64,000 bases of DNA from Vesta saturnalis (Eukaryota > Arthropoda > Insecta > Coleoptera > Lampyridae): positions 4,710,501 through 4,774,500 of the forward strand of contig JARFJB010001987.1 of assembly GCA_036346205.1 (NCBI GenBank), given 5' to 3'. The notes beneath the pieces were generated by a model, which was not told the DNA's origin, made no database searches, and saw only the letters and a list, made by a program, of their open reading frames with translations. A program made the translations under genes and the position numbers. Positions 61,166 through 64,000 of the stretch are shown here, one piece after another; position 1 is the first letter of the stretch, and every line of letters starts with the position of its first letter.

Positions 61166-62855
61166 ATGGGTAAACGGGATGAGCAGCGAAAAGTTAAACT
61201 ATGCATCCTTCAAAACATCAAAGAAAATAAAAAGATCCTTTTTGGAGCATTCAGTAAGACACTTACAAAGAAAGATATAATGCAGGCGTGGAAAGAAATA
61301 AATGCATATGCGCAGGCACTTCGTGTCATTTCGGAGGGAAAAGAAGTTACATATTTGAGAGATGTTTGGTGGCCGAACGTGAGGAAGTTGACCATGGTAA
61401 GTGCTTTTCCAATTACCTAGTATAAACGTGTAGGTTAGCTGTCAATCTATTGTGTCACGTTCATAAGGCGAATGATATACTCAATGCAAACATAACCTAA
61501 CTTAATACAGCCACAAACTTTACCCTCCGACAGGCGCAACTCATCTGACAGATTTATGGCTCAAAAGTTTGGAAATATCTCTGGATTTTCTCGGTCTTTG
61601 TGTCTGCGCTTTCTTGTATCTTCCCCTTGGAACTTGCTTTATATGCAGTCATAATTGTGGTGCTGTGGAGTACAGATATCCGTTGCTGCGACCTATATAA
61701 TCTCACAGATTAGTTGCGCCCGTTTGTAGTAATTTTGGTGAGTTAGCAGCTGGATATTTTACATCACACAGTCTATTCAGAATGAATTTGTAAGAACAGT
61801 AAGTGCATTTTAAAAAATCAATCTGAGAGATTAATTGCGCCCAATTCAGGATTTTTTGTTTCCTTGGCTGAATGCACACGTACAAAATGAACAAAATTAA
61901 ATTCTAAATATAGAATTTATTTTTGAATATAAATAACATTATTTTAGAATTAATTAACCCGTTGAAATTATTTTTTTCAAACAGTCATCTGACAGATGCA
62001 TTGCGCCCGAACTCGTTACTTATGCTATTGCACCTGTCGGAGGGTTTTAAGCATGAGGTAGTTAAGAGAAGTTATGCGGATTTATTTAACAATTAATTTG
62101 TACCTCTTTATAAACTATTATGTTGACTTTTTATTTATTTATTTTCACCTTAATTTTCAGTTATCACAGTAACTTTAAACGTAAATTATTAGTACACTGT
62201 TAATAACAATAACATTATTTTAGTTCACTAGGCCTATCTTGTGTTTCAGGAAAAGCAAGACAATGCAAGGAAAACTGGAGGGCCAAATGCTAAACTGACA
62301 GAAGTGAATTGTGAAGTTCTTGAGATAGTTGGCAATGACTCGCCGGCTGTGGTTGGTTTAAACATCTCGGAATCTTTGGATGATAGTCCAGACATTCAGT
62401 TGAATGTAGAAGAAATTGAAGAACCACCAGCAGCAGTTGCTGAGCCCTCTATTCTGAATGATATTATCATTCCAAGTCAATCTAGTTGTATCAAATCAAA
62501 GAACAGTAAACGTAAAAATGTCGGTAAGTGAAATTTATTCAAAATTATGAACTTAAAGCACTAATCCCCCTAAGATAGTAATGGTGAATTATATGAATTT
62601 CCTATGTTTGTTATAGAGCAGCCAGCTATGAATGTGCCCTCCTCAGCTGAGTCAGCAAAAGAAGCTTTCTTAAGAATAAGGAAACTGGAACTGTTAGTGG
62701 AAATAATGGAAAAAGAAAGTTATTACCGGTCATTGCAGATACTGCAGCTAGAGAGGAAACTGGGCTTGTGCCCATCTAAATTTACAGAAGCTTTTCCTCA
62801 AATAGGACAGTTATATCTAATTCAAGAAAGTGCTGATGTAAATGAAGAGGTCTAA
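61166..62855 (+). CDS. Harbinger-associated Myb/SANT-like DNA-binding protein, three exons
   Basis: Exons 61166-61396, 62250-62523 and 62617-62855 join to 744 bases, 247 residues, without a stop. Donors are ATG/GTAAGT and TCG/GTAAGT, acceptors TTTCAG and TTATAG; phases agree (0 and 1). Residues 1-90 form a Myb/SANT-like trihelix domain (KKDIMQAWKEINAYAQAL, YLRDVWWPNVRKL) followed by the signature KTGGPNAKL. The middle is acidic (NISESLDDSPDIQLN...) and residues 185-225 look helical (LRIRKLELLVEIMEKESYY), suiting dimerisation. In this superfamily such a protein binds the element's ends and helps the transposase enter the nucleus and act. The start is the first ATG of the open frame. It appears intact. 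It could be a domesticated gene, but its partner 195 bp away argues for the element. Confidence 0.82.
61522..62045. mobile_element. MITE inside intron 1 of the Myb-like gene
   Basis: A 524-bp insert whose ends read ACCCTCCGACAGGYGCAA inward on both sides. Palindromic ATCTGACAGAT-type motifs lie at 61543-61553, 61700-61710 (ATCTCACAGAT), 61821-61831 (ATCTGAGAGAT) and 61987-61997; the last three are followed by TTGCGCCC. No frame. The target duplication is unclear (TTTA or TTTT), so the superfamily is not assigned. Confidence 0.75.
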
Positions 62856-63049
62856 GAATTATGTACCGACCAAAGTATACATAAAGCACATAATTGCATA
62901 ATATTACCTTTAATGAGTGTGTATTGCACGCTATTAACTGTTCCTGCAAGACACAGTAGATAATAGTGTACAACGGAGAGTTATAAAGGCAATCTATTTT
63001 GCACAATTAACTTGACATGTGAATGTTACATATTGTTTATGATAGTATC

Positions 63050-63993
63050 TTAGGCCTGTATCATTAATTGTAATATCTGCTGCTGTCTTAGACGACCTCC
63101 TAAGTTAACTGCCTCTTCAACTTCTTGTTGTTCTACATTGACGTTACCCAGCTCATATGCGTCTACATGGATAGGAATAGCATTGGCTTCGCCTTCATCC
63201 CTTGCAAAATTACAAAGAGTGGCACAACACTTCACAACTGAAGTAGCATATGTTGGATTCAGACGAAGGTGGTTGAGATATGGAAATTTTTCTTTCAAGA
63301 TACCGAGTGAACGTTCAACCACTTGTCTTGTTGCCTTTAACCTGCGATTGTACCTCCTTTCTGACACATCATTAGGATCATGATGCAGTGGTGCCATTAG
63401 CCATTGTTTCAATGGATAAGCTGAGTCTCCCAACAGTAATGCATTGGGGAATAGGGGATTTTCTTCCATTCTTCTATGCAGCGTGCTACTTCGTAAAACA
63501 CGTGCATCGTGTACACTTCCAGGCCATTTTGTACTAACATAATAAATGAGGTACCACACACAAACGTACAGTTTAAAGAGTGCTCACCATGTCTGTCAAC
63601 ATAAGTTTCTTCATTAACTATAGGGGCATCTATGCGAATAAGGGTACCATCAATTACACCACAAACGTGTGGAAAGTTGGGGATTCTGTAGAAACTATCA
63701 ATTTCTTTAGCAATATCGTCAGGCCATGAAACCACTGTAGTAAATTACTCACTGTTTACAGCGCGCACGAAGCTAGCAACAGTTCTACAAACTGTAGCTT
63801 TATGAACCCCATGTATGTCTGCGATAGTGTGAAATTGAGCGCCACTGCCAAGCCATTGCAAAGCTATACACATCTGTTGCTTAGGAGATAAAGCACCACT
63901 CTTGTTTGTAGGGTGTTGTAACCTCAAACTGTACGCAGCTAGCCTAGTATTTTCTCCTAAGAAGACCGTCTTAGGAGAAAATACCTCGACCAT
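63050..63993 (-). pseudogene. PIF/Harbinger DDE transposase (DDE_Tnp_4 type), broken
   Basis: Three frame pieces. 63993-63748 opens MVEVFSPKT and has the HTH with LSPKQQMCIALQWLGSG and DIHGVHKATVCRTV. An in-frame TAA (63745-63747) follows, then 63735-63550 with IPNFPHVCGVIDGTLIRI (first Asp) and YVDRHGEHSLN. A frameshift near 63540 leads to 63540-63050 with KWPGSVHDARVLRSS (second Asp), LLGDSAYPLKQWL and RQVVERSLGILKEKFPYL (catalytic Glu). The transposase would cut and paste the element with the Myb-like protein. An N-terminal exon usual for the family may lie past the window or be lost. The stop lies in an 18-base GT...AG segment. Confidence 0.85.
63948..63983. repeat. perfect 15-bp inverted repeat
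   Basis: TATTTTCTCCTAAGA and its exact complement separated by six bases, at the start of the transposase frame. One arm plus its flank recurs at 41988-42013. Confidence 0.85.
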
Positions 63994-64000
63994 AAAAGAG

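Larger units (their letters stand above)
60791..64000. mobile_element. PIF/Harbinger element, right end outside the window
   Basis: Contains a Myb/SANT-like gene (+) and a DDE transposase (-) facing each other, the two-gene layout of this superfamily. The left end is placed at GGGCCTGTTGCACAA (60792), since GTTGCACAA recurs nearby in an 18-bp perfect hairpin (60893-60910 with 60919-60936). I do not see the expected 3-bp TWA duplication, and the other TIR is beyond 64000, so the left limit is tentative. Confidence 0.75.

Overview
The window is AT-rich eukaryotic DNA, almost certainly from an arthropod and most likely an insect. The evidence is the mix of transposon families (Tc1/mariner transposases with a DUF4817-type N-terminus, a KIAA1586-like hAT, PIF/Harbinger, RTE and CR1/jockey-like non-LTR elements), GT-AG introns, very long CA and TA microsatellites, and a short nuclear copy of mitochondrial cox1. 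I found no convincing host protein-coding gene. Nearly everything I can support is a mobile element, a repeat derived from one, or a tandem repeat.

Layout: 1-4.3 kb holds two inverted, decayed copies of one non-LTR retrotransposon. At 4.4-4.8 kb is a CA-bearing dispersed repeat. 4.8-12.1 kb is mostly featureless, with a degenerate ~235-bp tandem array at 6.5-7.3 kb. At 12.26-13.98 kb is a nearly whole mariner-like element with a 342-residue transposase, inserted in TA repeats. At 14.0-17.4 kb is an RTE-type retrotransposon on the minus strand, mostly open but with catalytic residues lost. At 18.2-19.4 kb is a 1.18-kb MITE with ~440-bp inverted arms. 21.6-23.2 kb is a full copy of the CA-bearing dispersed repeat. 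28.2-31.1 kb is a vast CA and CACACTCA array. 36.6-39.6 kb is a ~130-bp tandem repeat in two blocks, with a 0.97-kb MITE in the DNA between them. 41.7-43.4 kb holds an array with CACGTG cores and a minisatellite split by a poly(A)-tailed retroposon with a 12-bp target-site duplication. 44.6-47.6 kb is a second mariner-like element with ~640-bp terminal inverted repeats. 48.6-50.3 kb is a decayed hAT transposase. 50.4-58.7 kb is a mosaic of dispersed repeats, the cox1 fragment, a tRNA-like tandem array and two further mariner fragments. 60.8-64 kb is a PIF/Harbinger element with an apparently intact three-exon Myb/SANT-like gene facing a broken DDE transposase; the element runs off the right edge.

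Functionally, each element carries, or once carried, its own mobilisation enzymes. The most coherent unit is the Harbinger pair, where in this superfamily the Myb-like protein and the DDE transposase act together. The least described structure is the dispersed family in which a CA-type microsatellite sits at a fixed position between conserved flanks. All calls come from reading the sequence; no database search was run.
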